A stretch of DNA of 64,000 bases from the NCBI GenBank assembly GCA_041287865.1, contig JBGGMV010000028.1, positions 124,001 through 188,000 of the forward strand, in the 5' to 3' direction. The DNA comes from JAPWJZ01 sp041287865 (GTDB lineage Bacteria > Pseudomonadota > Alphaproteobacteria > Micavibrionales > UBA2020). Under the pieces are notes generated by a model that ran no database searches, was not told the origin of the DNA, and was given only the letters and a program-made list of their open reading frames with translations. This document shows, in pieces, positions 25,395 through 34,840 of the stretch (the first letter of the stretch is position 1; every line of letters starts with the position of its first letter). Made by a program: the position numbers and the translations under genes.

Positions 25395-26657
25395 TCAAAA
25401 CCCGAAATTCTTGCGGGGTGCGTCGCGCATCGGCGGCTTGCTGGTGTCGTCGCCGCCCTTGATAAAGGCGTGAATGCCCGAGGCCCAGCCCAGCACCATT
25501 TCCACGGCGTCGCGCATATGGATGCCGAATTTCTTCAGCTTGGGCGCTTCTTCCTTGGGCAGGTGGTTTTTGTAGAATTTTTCCACGCGCTTGCCGGTCT
25601 TTTCGGTCAGGCCGGAATGGCGGGCGTCGTCGAACGACATATTGGGCAGGTGATCGTTCAGGTAGGATTTGCCGCGATGCTGGATGCGGTCCTTGATCCA
25701 CTGGCTGTCGACATCCTTGCTGAAGTTTTTCTGCAGCCAGGGGAAGGAGCCTTTCAGCTTGGGCGCGTACATTTCGGCCCATTCGATATGCGCGTCTTCA
25801 TAGAACGTGCGCAGGTAGAAGTTGTCGTAGAAAGCTTCGTAGGCAGCCGCCACCGATGCGCCGTTCTGCAGGTTCTTTTCGTTGATCAGGACCTTTTCGG
25901 CGGCGAGGATGATATCGGGGAAGCGTTCGCGCATCTGCATCAGCGGGCCCTGCAGCGTCATCTGGTCTTTCGGCCCGTCGGGATCGCCATAGGCGAGTTC
26001 GAGAGCAATCTGCGACTGCTGCGCGTAAGCGTCAGCCTCGATCGCAAAGGACATCTTGATCCCCACTTCCGGCTTGTGGCGGGTGGAGGGGAAAAGATCG
26101 TGGCGCGAGTTCTGCACCGCGTGAACCGATTCATGGCCCAGCAGCAGCGCGACGTATTCGGGATTGTCATGGCCGCGCAAAATGATCAGTTTGTCTGACG
26201 GATCGCAGAGGCCGCCGGCGCCGCGGTCGCCCGTGCGTTTGTCGTCAAAGACGATGCGGTAGCCTTCTTTCGTCAGCTGTTCCAGCACGTCGCGGCCCGT
26301 GGGGCTCTGCGACAGGATAAAGACAGCGTCTTCCAGCACGCGCGCGTTGCGTTCTTCTTCTTTTTCAAGCAGGGCCTTGCGGCGGGCTTTTTGCGCGTCG
26401 TTGGCGAAGGGATCGGGTTTTTCGTTCTGGATGGTGCCGATGAAATCGACCTGCACCGGCGGGCGCGCATAAGCGCGGCGCGTCTGGCCGTCTTCGGTGA
26501 TATTGACCGCAAGCGTCCAGTCGCCGCGGTCTGGCGGCCCAGACGGAGACGATGGCACAGGCGCGCCAGCCTGCGGCGGTAACGTCACTGACATCCCCGG
26601 CCCCTTTGAGGAGAGGTCCAGGAACTTTGGCGTAATCTTTTCAGGCAAACGCGACAT
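25395..26657 (-). CDS. Putative HExxH metallopeptidase, DUF6782-like (420 aa)
   Basis: ATG 26657 (MSRLPEKITPKFLDLSSKGP) is chosen because GGGGG lies 6 nt upstream; the frame allows an ATG at 26684. A Pro-rich N-terminus is followed by AVFILSQSPTGRDVLEQL and then the zinc motif LLLGHESVHAVQNSRH. EADAYAQQSQIALELAYGDP downstream probably carries the third ligand. The sequence shares the LSQS-TGR, H-E-x-x-H-A and EADA-A blocks with gene 43753-44814, so the two are paralogues. No signal peptide. DUF6782 is my recollection of a family with this pattern. A cytosolic or translocated protease is inferred. Confidence 0.78.
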   Translation of the reverse strand: MSRLPEKITPKFLDLSSKGPGMSVTLPPQAGAPVPSSPSGPPDRGDWTLAVNITEDGQTRRAYARPPVQVDFIGTIQNEKPDPFANDAQKARRKALLEKEEERNARVLEDAVFILSQSPTGRDVLEQLTKEGYRIVFDDKRTGDRGAGGLCDPSDKLIILRGHDNPEYVALLLGHESVHAVQNSRHDLFPSTRHKPEVGIKMSFAIEADAYAQQSQIALELAYGDPDGPKDQMTLQGPLMQMRERFPDIILAAEKVLINEKNLQNGASVAAAYEAFYDNFYLRTFYEDAHIEWAEMYAPKLKGSFPWLQKNFSKDVDSQWIKDRIQHRGKSYLNDHLPNMSFDDARHSGLTEKTGKRVEKFYKNHLPKEEAPKLKKFGIHMRDAVEMVLGWASGIHAFIKGGDDTSKPPMRDAPRKNFGF

Positions 26658-26861
26658 GATAGACCCCCGGTACACACCCGACATGTCACGCCGTTCGATA
26701 CGTCTATCTGAACACAGGATAAGAAAATCTGTCCAGAATTATCCACAGTAAGACATAATAAACGGCGCAAGTTGTCGTCTCTTGAGTCGTGATAATAAGG
26801 ATGAATGCTTAATATTCCGTTGTTTTCCCATAATGCATGGAGTTGATCCGGCGGGGTGTTT

Positions 26862-27749
26862 ATGTTAAAAATTCGGCCCATGGAAGATAACGATGAATTC
26901 AAAAAGGCCGCACTGTCGGGCCTCGATTTGCGCAGCTCGAATCCCGCGATCGCGCAGCTGCGCAACAAGTTCCTGACCGCCGCGCGCACGGGCGATACGC
27001 GCGTGCTGAAGCAGGCGGTGGAAGCCTTCCCGAAAGACATCGACATCCGCATCTTCAACACCACGGCGCTGCATGCCGCCGTCATCCGCAAGCAGCCGCA
27101 GGCGGTGACGGTGCTGCTGCAGGCGGGTGCTTCGCCGAACGTGAAGGATATGGACAGCGTGTCGTCGCCCATGCATGAAGCGGCGCAGAACAACGACACC
27201 TTTACGCTCATCCAGCTGATCCACAAAGGCGGGCAGGTGAACCTTTCCGGCCTCTACGGTACTCCCGCTAAATTCGCCGTCGACGCGAACGCGACCAAGA
27301 CGCTGGCCGTGCTGCTGACCCATGGCGCGGCGGCGATGAAATTCGACGATGACGGGCATACGCTGCTGCACCGTGCGGCATTGATGGGACGCGCGGAAAG
27401 CCTTGATTTACTGCTGTCAAAAGACCTCGACATCAATGCGCGTAACCGCGACGGCCAGACGCCCCTGATGGTGGCGGTGCAGGAGGGCAAGGTTACTTGC
27501 GCCAAAACTTTGCTGGAGCACGGGGCGGATTACCGCCTGGTTGACGACATGCGCGATACCGCGCTCGACATGATCGAGGGCAATGGCGGCAACAGCGAAG
27601 CCACGGTCGAGGCCCTGCAAAAACTTTTCCGCGCGCGCATCAGCCGCGATGCCGCAGAGGCCGCCGCGCCCTTCAACGACGGCGCTGAAAGCAAGGTTAG
27701 CGTGCGCCGCCCCTTAGTCCTTAAAAACAAACCCGGCCCCCTGCGCTAG
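26862..27749 (+). CDS. Ankyrin-repeat protein (295 aa)
   Basis: About seven ankyrin repeats cover residues ~25-235 (TTALHAAVIRKQPQAVTVLL, HTLLHRAALMGRAESLDLLL, QTPLMVAVQEGKVTCAKTLL). The C-terminus, VSVRRPLVLKNKPGPLR, carries the basic-hydrophobic tail. I start at ATG 26862 with GCGGGG upstream; the in-frame GTG at 26856 lies too close to that site. A GC-rich hairpin without a T run overlaps the stop (27732-27761). No signal peptide is present. It stands alone, divergent from the HExxH gene across 204 bases that hold one DnaA-box-like TTATCCACA (26739-26747). Effector candidate. Confidence 0.87.
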   Translation: MLKIRPMEDNDEFKKAALSGLDLRSSNPAIAQLRNKFLTAARTGDTRVLKQAVEAFPKDIDIRIFNTTALHAAVIRKQPQAVTVLLQAGASPNVKDMDSVSSPMHEAAQNNDTFTLIQLIHKGGQVNLSGLYGTPAKFAVDANATKTLAVLLTHGAAAMKFDDDGHTLLHRAALMGRAESLDLLLSKDLDINARNRDGQTPLMVAVQEGKVTCAKTLLEHGADYRLVDDMRDTALDMIEGNGGNSEATVEALQKLFRARISRDAAEAAAPFNDGAESKVSVRRPLVLKNKPGPLR

Positions 27750-27788
27750 GCAGGAGCCGGGCTGCTGACGTAAAAACTCCCCGTAAAA

Positions 27789-27941
27789 CTACTGGGGACG
27801 CAGTGAGGAATTGCCGACGGGATGAACCACTTTCAGTTTCGCGCCTGAAGGCGTGGTTTCTTCCGTCACAGCGGGAGTGTCGCGCTTGTCTGCTGCTTCA
27901 GTCCCGAATTCCGCTGCCGGTTTAGGTTGCGTGTGCATCAT
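27789..27941 (-). CDS. Possible small protein (50 aa)
   Basis: A short frame starts at ATG 27941 (MMHTQPKPAAEFGTEAADKR) and ends SGAKLKVVHPVGNSSLRPQ. AGG lies ~10 nt upstream. The GC-rich, codon-like composition of this stretch contrasts with the AT-rich DNA upstream (27942-28070), which supports coding. No family recognised; the frame is open to 28127 but that part looks non-coding. Low certainty. Confidence 0.35.
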   Translation of the reverse strand: MMHTQPKPAAEFGTEAADKRDTPAVTEETTPSGAKLKVVHPVGNSSLRPQ

Positions 27942-28073
27942 TCTATGATACCTAAATTTCGTTAAAATTTTTACATAATCATGATTTTTATTAGCCATAT
28001 CAATGGCTTGGGGGAGGATATTTTTCCTTGCAGTGCAACAAACGAGAGAGACTCGGGAATAATTCCACATGCA

Positions 28074-28102
28074 TTGACATAACGTTCGTAAATTCCTATA
28101 AA
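28074..28102 (+). promoter_or_regulatory. Promoter of ankyrin genes 28190-31271
   Basis: GCATTGACATAACG carries -35 TTGACA (28074-28079), followed by a 17-bp spacer and -10 TATAAA (28097-28102). The leader to the ATG at 28190 is ~80 nt. The -35 context matches that of genes C and E of the LGG cluster (GCATTGACATA). Confidence 0.75.
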
Positions 28103-28189
28103 CGATAAGGTTTTCCGGCAAAAACACGGGTTTTTCGAGTCGAAATAATGTCGATTTCGGGGGGCCTTCAGAGGGTGAAAGGACAGGCT

Positions 28190-30301
28190 ATGGACGCGTT
28201 CAACAAGCCCGCTGCGCCTGCGCAAACCCCGCCCGAGAGCCCTTCCGATGCGCTCCTGAAGGCCATCACGAAGACCCGCCGCAACCTGTCCTTCGTCGAT
28301 GCCGTGAAGCGCCGCGACTGGACGCTGGCAACAAAATTACAGGAAGAAGGCGCCGATATCATGCACCGCGACCGCGCGGCGCTGAAGGCCATGACCGGCT
28401 GCGACGACGCCGCTGCCGCCGACCTGCTGGAAAAAACCCGTGTCGGCGGCTATCCGCAGGCCTTCGGCTATACGATGATTGCGGCGATCAAGAACGGCAA
28501 CCGCGCGACTTTCGACCATATCATGCTGAAAAAGCCCGATGACAGGCTGCTGAACGACGCGCTGTTCACAGCGCTCCGCGAAGACAAAACCGATATGGCC
28601 GATGTGCTGATGAAGCATCTTGCGCCCGAACGCTACAACGACGCCGTCGTTTTCGCGCTGATGGTGCACCGCCCCGCCGAGTACGACAAGCTCATCGCGC
28701 GCTTCCCCGACATGGAAGACGCGCTGATGCTCTTCGCCAATGCCTGCGCCATCAACAATATCCCCGCGATGGAAAAGAGCCTGGCCATGGTGCAGGCCAA
28801 GGCCGAAACGATCACCCGTTTCCTGCGCGCCGACGACTGGTTTGACGGCAACCGCGGCATGATGGTGTTGCGCGACGTGGCGATGCATGTGCTGGACAGC
28901 GGCCATCTGCCCAGCATCAACGGTTTTATCGACGCCTTCGACAACAGCAACCTGTTGCCGGGCTACATGATTATCGCGGCCGCCGCCGGCATGGCAAAGG
29001 AACATCCGCAGGTATTGCCGCATCTGCTGGATAAAATGCAGGTGCAGGCCGGTTTTGCCGCCGCGATTGTCGCTTCGTCAGCGGGCCCCGCCAAGGCAGA
29101 GGCCGCGCGCGTCATCATCGACAAATATCCGGACGAGGCGAAAAAATCAGCGCCTGCGCTGCTGCGCCTGCTGGCGAGTGCGGAAGCCGAACAGCCCTTT
29201 TTCGACGCGATGAAGGACGGCCTCGAACTGCCCGCCGAGGGAAAACAGCGCGCCGCGATCCTTGCCGCCGCGCTTGACGCGGGCCATGCAAAAATAGCCG
29301 CCACGGTCGAACAGGGCATGGCTTTCAATGCCGAAGAAATCAAGGCGCTGCAGGACGCCCGCAGCCTTGCCGCCAAATGCAAGGCCGCCGAAAAAACCGG
29401 CGACTGGCATGCGGATAACGACACGCTGTTCTGGGACGCGATGTCGGATGGAAAATTCGATGTCGCGGCAGCCGTGCCCGCCGATAAACCGCTGCAGCCG
29501 CCGACCAAATGGCGCGTTTCATACATCGTCAATTCCATCGTCGCCAAGGGCGATATGGATCTACTGGGCAAGACGCTTGCCCGCACCGCATGGGACGATG
29601 AAACCACAAAGGCCGTGGTCGAATCCTGCATGCAGTCGCCGGAAACATTAAAACAGGCCGATCTGCTGCAACCGCTGCCGCGCACGCTGACCGATAGCGA
29701 TATCAACCGTTTCGTCACGCCGACAGATCGGGGCGGCGAGGTGCTGGCCCTGCTGATGGAGCGCGGCTATGTGCTGGACGATAAAACCGCGTCCTACGCG
29801 CTGACCCGCGCGCTGGTGCAGGATTGCAGGGAAACCGCCACCTACCTGTTGTCGCAGGGCGTCAAGCTGGGCGCGGGGCTGAAAGACGCGCATTGCAACG
29901 CCATCGAAAGCGGCGCGGGCCCGGCCACCATGGATATCGCCGAACGCTGGATTGCACGCGCGGCCGTCAAGCCGATGCAGCAGCGCGACATGGTTTCCGC
30001 CGCCTATGCCGATTGCATGGTGGAGATGATCAGGAGCGTCGATGCAGCCTTCAACCCCGAAAGCCTTGCGGCTTTGAAAGATGATAAAGGCAATAGCGTG
30101 CTGGAAATTCTGGGCGCGCATGGCAGGCTATCCGATATCCTGGTGCCCGAGCTGTGGAAAGACCGCAACGCGGAAAGCTTCATCAAATCAAACACGCCGC
30201 CCTGCTACCACGCGCAATGCGATTTCGCGGGGCTGACATCGGGCATCGCGCAGATCAGATTGAGGGAACGCGCGGCCGGCCTGAAATTCAAGCTGAAATA
30301 G
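28190..30301 (+). CDS. Large degenerate ankyrin-type repeat protein (703 aa)
   Basis: The start at ATG 28190 (MDAFNKPAAPAQTPPESPSD) has AAGGA 7 nt upstream. The protein is all-helical with weak ankyrin-like repeats (SFVDAVKRRDWTLATKLQEE, LFTALREDKTDMADVLMKHL, SYALTRALVQDCRETATYLL) but few classical TPLHxA turns, so it is a diverged solenoid. The end, RERAAGLKFKLK, matches the KFRLK end of the next gene. No signal peptide. The next ankyrin gene follows after 7 nt, in one operon from the promoter at 28074-28102. A candidate translocated effector; its target is unknown. Confidence 0.82.
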   Translation: MDAFNKPAAPAQTPPESPSDALLKAITKTRRNLSFVDAVKRRDWTLATKLQEEGADIMHRDRAALKAMTGCDDAAAADLLEKTRVGGYPQAFGYTMIAAIKNGNRATFDHIMLKKPDDRLLNDALFTALREDKTDMADVLMKHLAPERYNDAVVFALMVHRPAEYDKLIARFPDMEDALMLFANACAINNIPAMEKSLAMVQAKAETITRFLRADDWFDGNRGMMVLRDVAMHVLDSGHLPSINGFIDAFDNSNLLPGYMIIAAAAGMAKEHPQVLPHLLDKMQVQAGFAAAIVASSAGPAKAEAARVIIDKYPDEAKKSAPALLRLLASAEAEQPFFDAMKDGLELPAEGKQRAAILAAALDAGHAKIAATVEQGMAFNAEEIKALQDARSLAAKCKAAEKTGDWHADNDTLFWDAMSDGKFDVAAAVPADKPLQPPTKWRVSYIVNSIVAKGDMDLLGKTLARTAWDDETTKAVVESCMQSPETLKQADLLQPLPRTLTDSDINRFVTPTDRGGEVLALLMERGYVLDDKTASYALTRALVQDCRETATYLLSQGVKLGAGLKDAHCNAIESGAGPATMDIAERWIARAAVKPMQQRDMVSAAYADCMVEMIRSVDAAFNPESLAALKDDKGNSVLEILGAHGRLSDILVPELWKDRNAESFIKSNTPPCYHAQCDFAGLTSGIAQIRLRERAAGLKFKLK

Positions 30302-30308
30302 GAATAAA

Positions 30309-31271
30309 ATGCCCGGCACCCCCACCTTTCAAGACGTATTGGACGAGCAATTGATCGAGGCCGCGCGCGCCGGAAATTCCGAAAGCTTGCGCGACAAGAT
30401 CAAGGAAGGCGGCGACCCCAACCGTTTCCACGGCGCGGCGCTGATGGCGGCCGCCCAGCGCGGCCATGTGGCGATTGCGAAGGTGCTGAACGCCAATGGC
30501 ACGATGGAGCAGTGGAAAGACGAGGCGATGACGGAGGCCGCGGCGGCGGGCCATTCCGAATTCGTGCGTTACCTGATCGCGCAGGGCGCGAACGTGATGC
30601 ATGCCGAAGGCGCCGCGCTTTATACGGCGGTCGACAACAACCGCCTTGGCGTCGTCAAGGCGCTGCTGGATTCCGGCGCCGATGTGGATGCAAATAAAGG
30701 CACTTTATTGTGCATCGCCATCAGCCACGGCCGTGCCGATATCGCCCGCGCCTTTATCACCCATGGCGCCGACCCGCGCCGCACGTTCAAGGACAAGAAC
30801 GCCTATCAATGGGCCGAAGAAACCGGCATGCGCGCATTGATCGAGGAAATGCAGGATTTCAGGAGCGGCGAGGATTTCAAGGGCCCCGAATGGTTTGCGC
30901 TGCAAACGCCCGCCGACCTCTGCGCCGAAATGGAAACGCGGTCGGGCCGCACGGGGCTGCATCTGGCCGCCCGCGCCGGCTGTTTCGAAGCGGCGGTGGA
31001 GGCCTTCAATGCCGCCGGCGTGCCGCTGAAACCGCAAGACCTGCTGAAAAAAACGCAGGGCGGCGATTCAGTCCTCGGCCTGCTGGGCGATACCGGCGAG
31101 CTGTCGAAAGCCTTCAACGCGCATATCTGGGCGGGCCGCAAGGGCGAGATGCTGGAGCTCTACCGCAACCTGCCCGAAAAACACCGCGAGCAGCTTGACG
31201 TGAAAACCCTTTCCGCCGCCATTGATCATCTGGCGCTGAAGGCGCAGGCGCAGAAGTTCAGGCTGAAATAA
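30309..31271 (+). CDS. Ankyrin-repeat protein (320 aa)
   Basis: Around six to seven repeats span residues ~8-250 (GAALMAAAQRGHVAIAKVLN, GAALYTAVDNNRLGVVKALL, TLLCIAISHGRADIARAFI). A helical C-terminal part ends LKAQAQKFRLK, resembling the upstream gene's tail. AGGAATAAA precedes the ATG, and the gap to the previous stop is 7 nt. Downstream lies a palindromic element and a terminator. No signal or membrane segment. Effector candidate by context. Confidence 0.87.
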   Translation: MPGTPTFQDVLDEQLIEAARAGNSESLRDKIKEGGDPNRFHGAALMAAAQRGHVAIAKVLNANGTMEQWKDEAMTEAAAAGHSEFVRYLIAQGANVMHAEGAALYTAVDNNRLGVVKALLDSGADVDANKGTLLCIAISHGRADIARAFITHGADPRRTFKDKNAYQWAEETGMRALIEEMQDFRSGEDFKGPEWFALQTPADLCAEMETRSGRTGLHLAARAGCFEAAVEAFNAAGVPLKPQDLLKKTQGGDSVLGLLGDTGELSKAFNAHIWAGRKGEMLELYRNLPEKHREQLDVKTLSAAIDHLALKAQAQKFRLK

Positions 31272-31295
31272 TAAATCAAAATTACGCTTTATTTT

Positions 31296-31456
31296 CCTCT
31301 CCTTTGGGAGAGGAAGGGGCCCGCAGCTTTATATGCGCAGGCGTCAGCCTGCGGCGCGCGGGAAGGTGAGGGTACTCCGTGACGCAATACCTGTAAGTAC
31401 CCCTCACCTCCCCCCCACGCTGCGCGCGGGTCCCCCCTCCTCTCCCAAAGGAGAGG
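31296..31456. repeat. Large intergenic palindromic element (~160 bp)
   Basis: The outer arms match as inverted repeats (18 bases at 31296-31313 with 31439-31456, CCTCTCCTTTGGGAGAGG, each also self-palindromic). An inner pair GGTGAGGGTACT / AGTACCCCTCACC (around 31364-31408) continues the structure. It resembles the intergenic palindromic repeats of many proteobacterial chromosomes rather than a coding or IS element. It lies between the convergent ankyrin operon and icmB. Confidence 0.7.
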
Positions 31457-31466
31457 AGGGATAAAG

Positions 31467-31496
31467 AAAAACCCCGACATCTCTGCCGGGGTTTTT
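31467..31496. terminator. Bidirectional rho-independent terminator
   Basis: Stem AAAAACCCCG (31467-31476) pairs with CGGGGTTTTT (31487-31496), with a 10-nt loop and a T run on the plus side and, by symmetry, on the minus side. It is placed to end both the ankyrin operon and icmB, whose stop is 6 nt away. Confidence 0.88.
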
Positions 31497-31501
31497 TATC
31501 T

Positions 31502-34500
31502 TTATGTTTTCGCGGGTGGCGTGCCCGTGCCGCCGGCGGGCGGCGGGGCTGCCGCGGCGGCGGGTGCCGCGGGCGGAAGGGCCGGAGCCGGTTTTGGCTT
31601 GGGGATCTCGATATCCTCGATCTTCGCCTTGGTGAGCGCGATCAGTTCTTCGCAGATCTTTTCGGTCACGGCGCCGACGTTGGCTTCTTCGGCTTTGCCG
31701 CGTTCGGAAAGCTCGGCCACGCGGCGTTTCAGTTCGTTACGCGCGGAGCCGCCCGGGAAGTTCGCGCCCAGCAGGCGGCGGGCGGTGGATGCGCCGAGTC
31801 GCGTGTAGAGGCGGTTACGGATGGCGACGTCCTCGACCGTGGTCGAGAAGGCCCAAAGCTCAAGCGGGCCCAGCGTGTTGATCAAGTGCTGTTCGTATTT
31901 GCCGTCGACGGTGCCGAGGACGAGCAGCGCGGGTGCGCCGCCGGCTTTCGGGCCGGTCAGTTTGTGGCGGATGATCCAGCGGGCGGTATCGGTCAGACCG
32001 AACCGTTTCTGGGTGTTGTCGACCGCGCCGTCGGAGATGGCGGTACCGAGAACCCAGACGCCCGTTGCCAAGTCGACCATGTCGTCGTCGAAGTCGTCCA
32101 GCATCTGGGAGGCAAGGATGATCTGAATCCCGCGCTTACGGCCCTCGCGGACGTCACGGATAATCTGGTGACGCACCGATTTGGTGCGCGAGGTGCGGTG
32201 GAATTCGTCGTAGCAAAGGCGTTTCGGCGTTTCCGAGAATTCGCGCAGGCGCTTTTCGTGATAGACGCGGTATTTCGGCTGCATCTGCGAGAGCGCTTCC
32301 TCGTTAATCCACCAGGGCGTGACAAGCGCGTGGCGCGCCAGCATGTACATGATGGCCGTCTGGCGGTCCGACGCGGCGTCGCCGGCGGGGCAGACGTCGG
32401 CCAGGTCGAGCGCGCAGACCCGCGTTTCGGCAAGCGAGAATTTCGTCACCGACGATAGAATCGGGAATTCGCGAACCGATGATGTGATCATACGCTCGAA
32501 GGCGTGAATGACGCCCTCGGAAGATGCGCCGATCGAGGTTTCTTCCAGCAGGTTTTTAATCTGCGGGCGGCGGGCGGCGGCAACCGAGTCGCCCAGCGTC
32601 GGCATCGCGTAACGCTGCGCGAGCGCGGCTTCATACGTCGCACCCTTGTCGAACAGAAGATCCACCACGTCCCACCAGTAGGCGGAGGGCGGCAGCGCGA
32701 GCTCGAACTTGCGGATCGCTTCGTCGATCGCGGGTTCGATACGCGGCAGATAGGGGCGCGGTTCGGCGTTCGACATCTTGTCGTCGCGCCAGCGGAACAT
32801 TTCGTCGACCACCATGCCCGACAGCTGGGCGATACCGTCGTAGGGTTCGGCCTGGCCGGGCGGCGTGCAGAGCAGCGTGAGAAGCTCGTTCAGGAACGAA
32901 CGCTCGGAGATCTGCGGATAGCGCATGCCCAGTTTGGTGTCGAACGGGTTAATGGCGAACTGGTTGTTCATCTGCAGGCGGAACGAGGTCACGTCGGAGC
33001 GGCGGTTTGCGGGCAGAGCGTCCTTCAGCAGCGAGACAAGGCCGGCCGATGACGGGCCGATGTCGATGACCGCGATGAAGGGCAGCTGCGACACACCCTG
33101 CGTCAGGCAGGTGCCGAGGTTGAGCGTGTTCATCAAGACGGATTTACCGCCGCCGGGCTGGGCGAAGACAAGGTCGAACCATGTCGTGGTGACGTTGGTA
33201 CCCGTCTGGTAGGGCCAGACGCGGCCGTCGGGCGTACGGAACAAAATCGAGCCCTTATCGAAGGGCGACGACGCGCGCTGCCAGGGCATCAGCTTCATCA
33301 CTTCATAAAGCGGGCAGACCGCCGGCGGGGCGGTGGAGGCGCAATGGATGCCGAGCGCGGAGGACATGACCTGTTCCAGCGGATCGCCGGAGATGTGCGA
33401 GACCTGCGCATAGCCCCAGGATTCAGCCGACTGGGTCAGCGCGGAAAGACGGTCTTCCATCAATTCCATGTTGCCCTTGGGCGCCCAGGTGCAGAAGGAA
33501 ATACGCATCTTGACGACAGGCATGGAGCGCGCGACTTCGGTCAGCGCCTCAAGCGCGTCTTTCACAAGTTTATTGTCGGCGTTGGTGACGGCGAAGATGG
33601 AGGACAGGAAGGCCTGCATGGCCATGCCCTGAATGCCGCCGCCTTCCAGCAGGAAGGAAATGCGGAAGGGACAGTTGGCCTCCGACATACGCGCCAGAAA
33701 CGCGGGGAAGGGCAGCGGATCGGTCGGACCCAGCACCATGTCGACGCCGCCCCAGAGATATTTGCCCATTTCGACCACGTGGTCGTTGATGACGCGGGCG
33801 CCCGACATGATGATCTGCTGGCGGAGCGTCGGCCAGAGAATTTCCGACATGTCGCGCTTGTTTTCGGGTGCGCGCACGGGGATTTTGTCGCCGGGCAGGA
33901 AGGCGCGCCAGTTGCTGTCGGGGTTATGCTGCAAAATGTTCGCGCGGATGGTGGCGAGCGCGTCGTGCACTTCCATCTCGGCGCACTGGATGCCCATTTC
34001 CTTCAGCGAAACGGAGGTCGCGACGACGAAGGATTTGTGGCGGGTGCGCAGGCCCTCGATGCCGGCGTAAGGGTATTGCGCGTCGTCGGCCTTGACCCAT
34101 TTTTTCTTGCGCGCGCGTTCCGCTTCGCGGGCGAAGTCGGATTTCGACAGCACCGCGGGGCGCGTCCAGAGCACGAAGTAAATTTCTTCCCAGGCGATAT
34201 AGCGCGCAAGGTTTTTCGCGCGCTCGACGAAGATGTCCTCGATCTCGAGGCCGACGTTCTTGGCGGCGGTATAGTTGGGGCGCAGCAGTTTCTTCAGCTC
34301 TTCGCCGATGCGTTCGGGGTTGCGGCTGAAATACACCTGCATGGCGTGGCCGGGGCGGTCGAAGCGGGCGCCCAGCTTCACGACGCAGTCGTCGAGAATT
34401 TTCTTGTATTCAAGGTCGCCGATGATCTGGCGCGCGCCGTCGATGCGGAGCAGCGTGACAAGGGAGCCGTCTTCGGAGGCAAGCGTGGTTTCGTCGTCGG

Positions 34501-34582
34501 CGGTTTCCAGGCGGATGAAGCTTTCCACCGGAATGCGCAGCAGCCTGACAACCGGCCGGAGAATATTGTCGAATAAGCCCAT
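31502..34582 (-). CDS. icmB: Dot/Icm T4BSS ATPase IcmB/DotO
   Basis: The 1026-aa VirB4-like ATPase powers type IVB secretion at the cytoplasmic face of the inner membrane. Length and layout match the IcmB/DotO family (~1000 aa). The Walker A motif is FAQPGGGKSVLMNTLN at ~residue 478. A Walker B-like KRLCYDEFHRTSR lies near 789, followed by RGIQIILASQMLDDFDDDMV and an LATGVWVLG segment. The C-terminal ~40 residues are an Ala/Pro-rich extension. AAGGGG precedes the ATG. It is the last gene of the block, 258 nt below icmJ, so it may have its own promoter. All expected nucleotide-binding residues are visible, which argues for a working system. Confidence 0.95.
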   Translation of the reverse strand: MGLFDNILRPVVRLLRIPVESFIRLETADDETTLASEDGSLVTLLRIDGARQIIGDLEYKKILDDCVVKLGARFDRPGHAMQVYFSRNPERIGEELKKLLRPNYTAAKNVGLEIEDIFVERAKNLARYIAWEEIYFVLWTRPAVLSKSDFAREAERARKKKWVKADDAQYPYAGIEGLRTRHKSFVVATSVSLKEMGIQCAEMEVHDALATIRANILQHNPDSNWRAFLPGDKIPVRAPENKRDMSEILWPTLRQQIIMSGARVINDHVVEMGKYLWGGVDMVLGPTDPLPFPAFLARMSEANCPFRISFLLEGGGIQGMAMQAFLSSIFAVTNADNKLVKDALEALTEVARSMPVVKMRISFCTWAPKGNMELMEDRLSALTQSAESWGYAQVSHISGDPLEQVMSSALGIHCASTAPPAVCPLYEVMKLMPWQRASSPFDKGSILFRTPDGRVWPYQTGTNVTTTWFDLVFAQPGGGKSVLMNTLNLGTCLTQGVSQLPFIAVIDIGPSSAGLVSLLKDALPANRRSDVTSFRLQMNNQFAINPFDTKLGMRYPQISERSFLNELLTLLCTPPGQAEPYDGIAQLSGMVVDEMFRWRDDKMSNAEPRPYLPRIEPAIDEAIRKFELALPPSAYWWDVVDLLFDKGATYEAALAQRYAMPTLGDSVAAARRPQIKNLLEETSIGASSEGVIHAFERMITSSVREFPILSSVTKFSLAETRVCALDLADVCPAGDAASDRQTAIMYMLARHALVTPWWINEEALSQMQPKYRVYHEKRLREFSETPKRLCYDEFHRTSRTKSVRHQIIRDVREGRKRGIQIILASQMLDDFDDDMVDLATGVWVLGTAISDGAVDNTQKRFGLTDTARWIIRHKLTGPKAGGAPALLVLGTVDGKYEQHLINTLGPLELWAFSTTVEDVAIRNRLYTRLGASTARRLLGANFPGGSARNELKRRVAELSERGKAEEANVGAVTEKICEELIALTKAKIEDIEIPKPKPAPALPPAAPAAAAAPPPAGGTGTPPAKT

Positions 34583-34840
34583 GGTGACCCCTTAACGATG
34601 CCGCGGCTGGCTGTACGTCCGCGCCGCCGAATCCCCTCGGCTGCGCGTCACCCGCGGCAGATTTACTATTTATACCAGAAGCTTGCGTTCAAGAAACAGA
34701 TGAAAATGGGGGTTTATCCCAAAAAACGCATACATGCTCCGCATGCAAACCACAGCCCCTGTTACCCCGCGATAATGTTGTAATATGGGACGCGGCGGCG
34801 GTTTTTCCAGCCGGATGTCATATACTTTTGGAGAGGAAAA

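Noticed and set aside
26739..26747. Perfect DnaA box TTATCCACA in an intergenic region
   Set aside because: It is a single copy without a cluster of further boxes, an AT-rich unwinding region or origin-linked genes; chance or a regulatory site is more likely than an origin.
33344..34576. 410-aa plus-strand frame opposite icmB
   Set aside because: His/Arg/Gly/Val-rich composition typical of antisense of a GC-rich gene; icmB is certain on the other strand.
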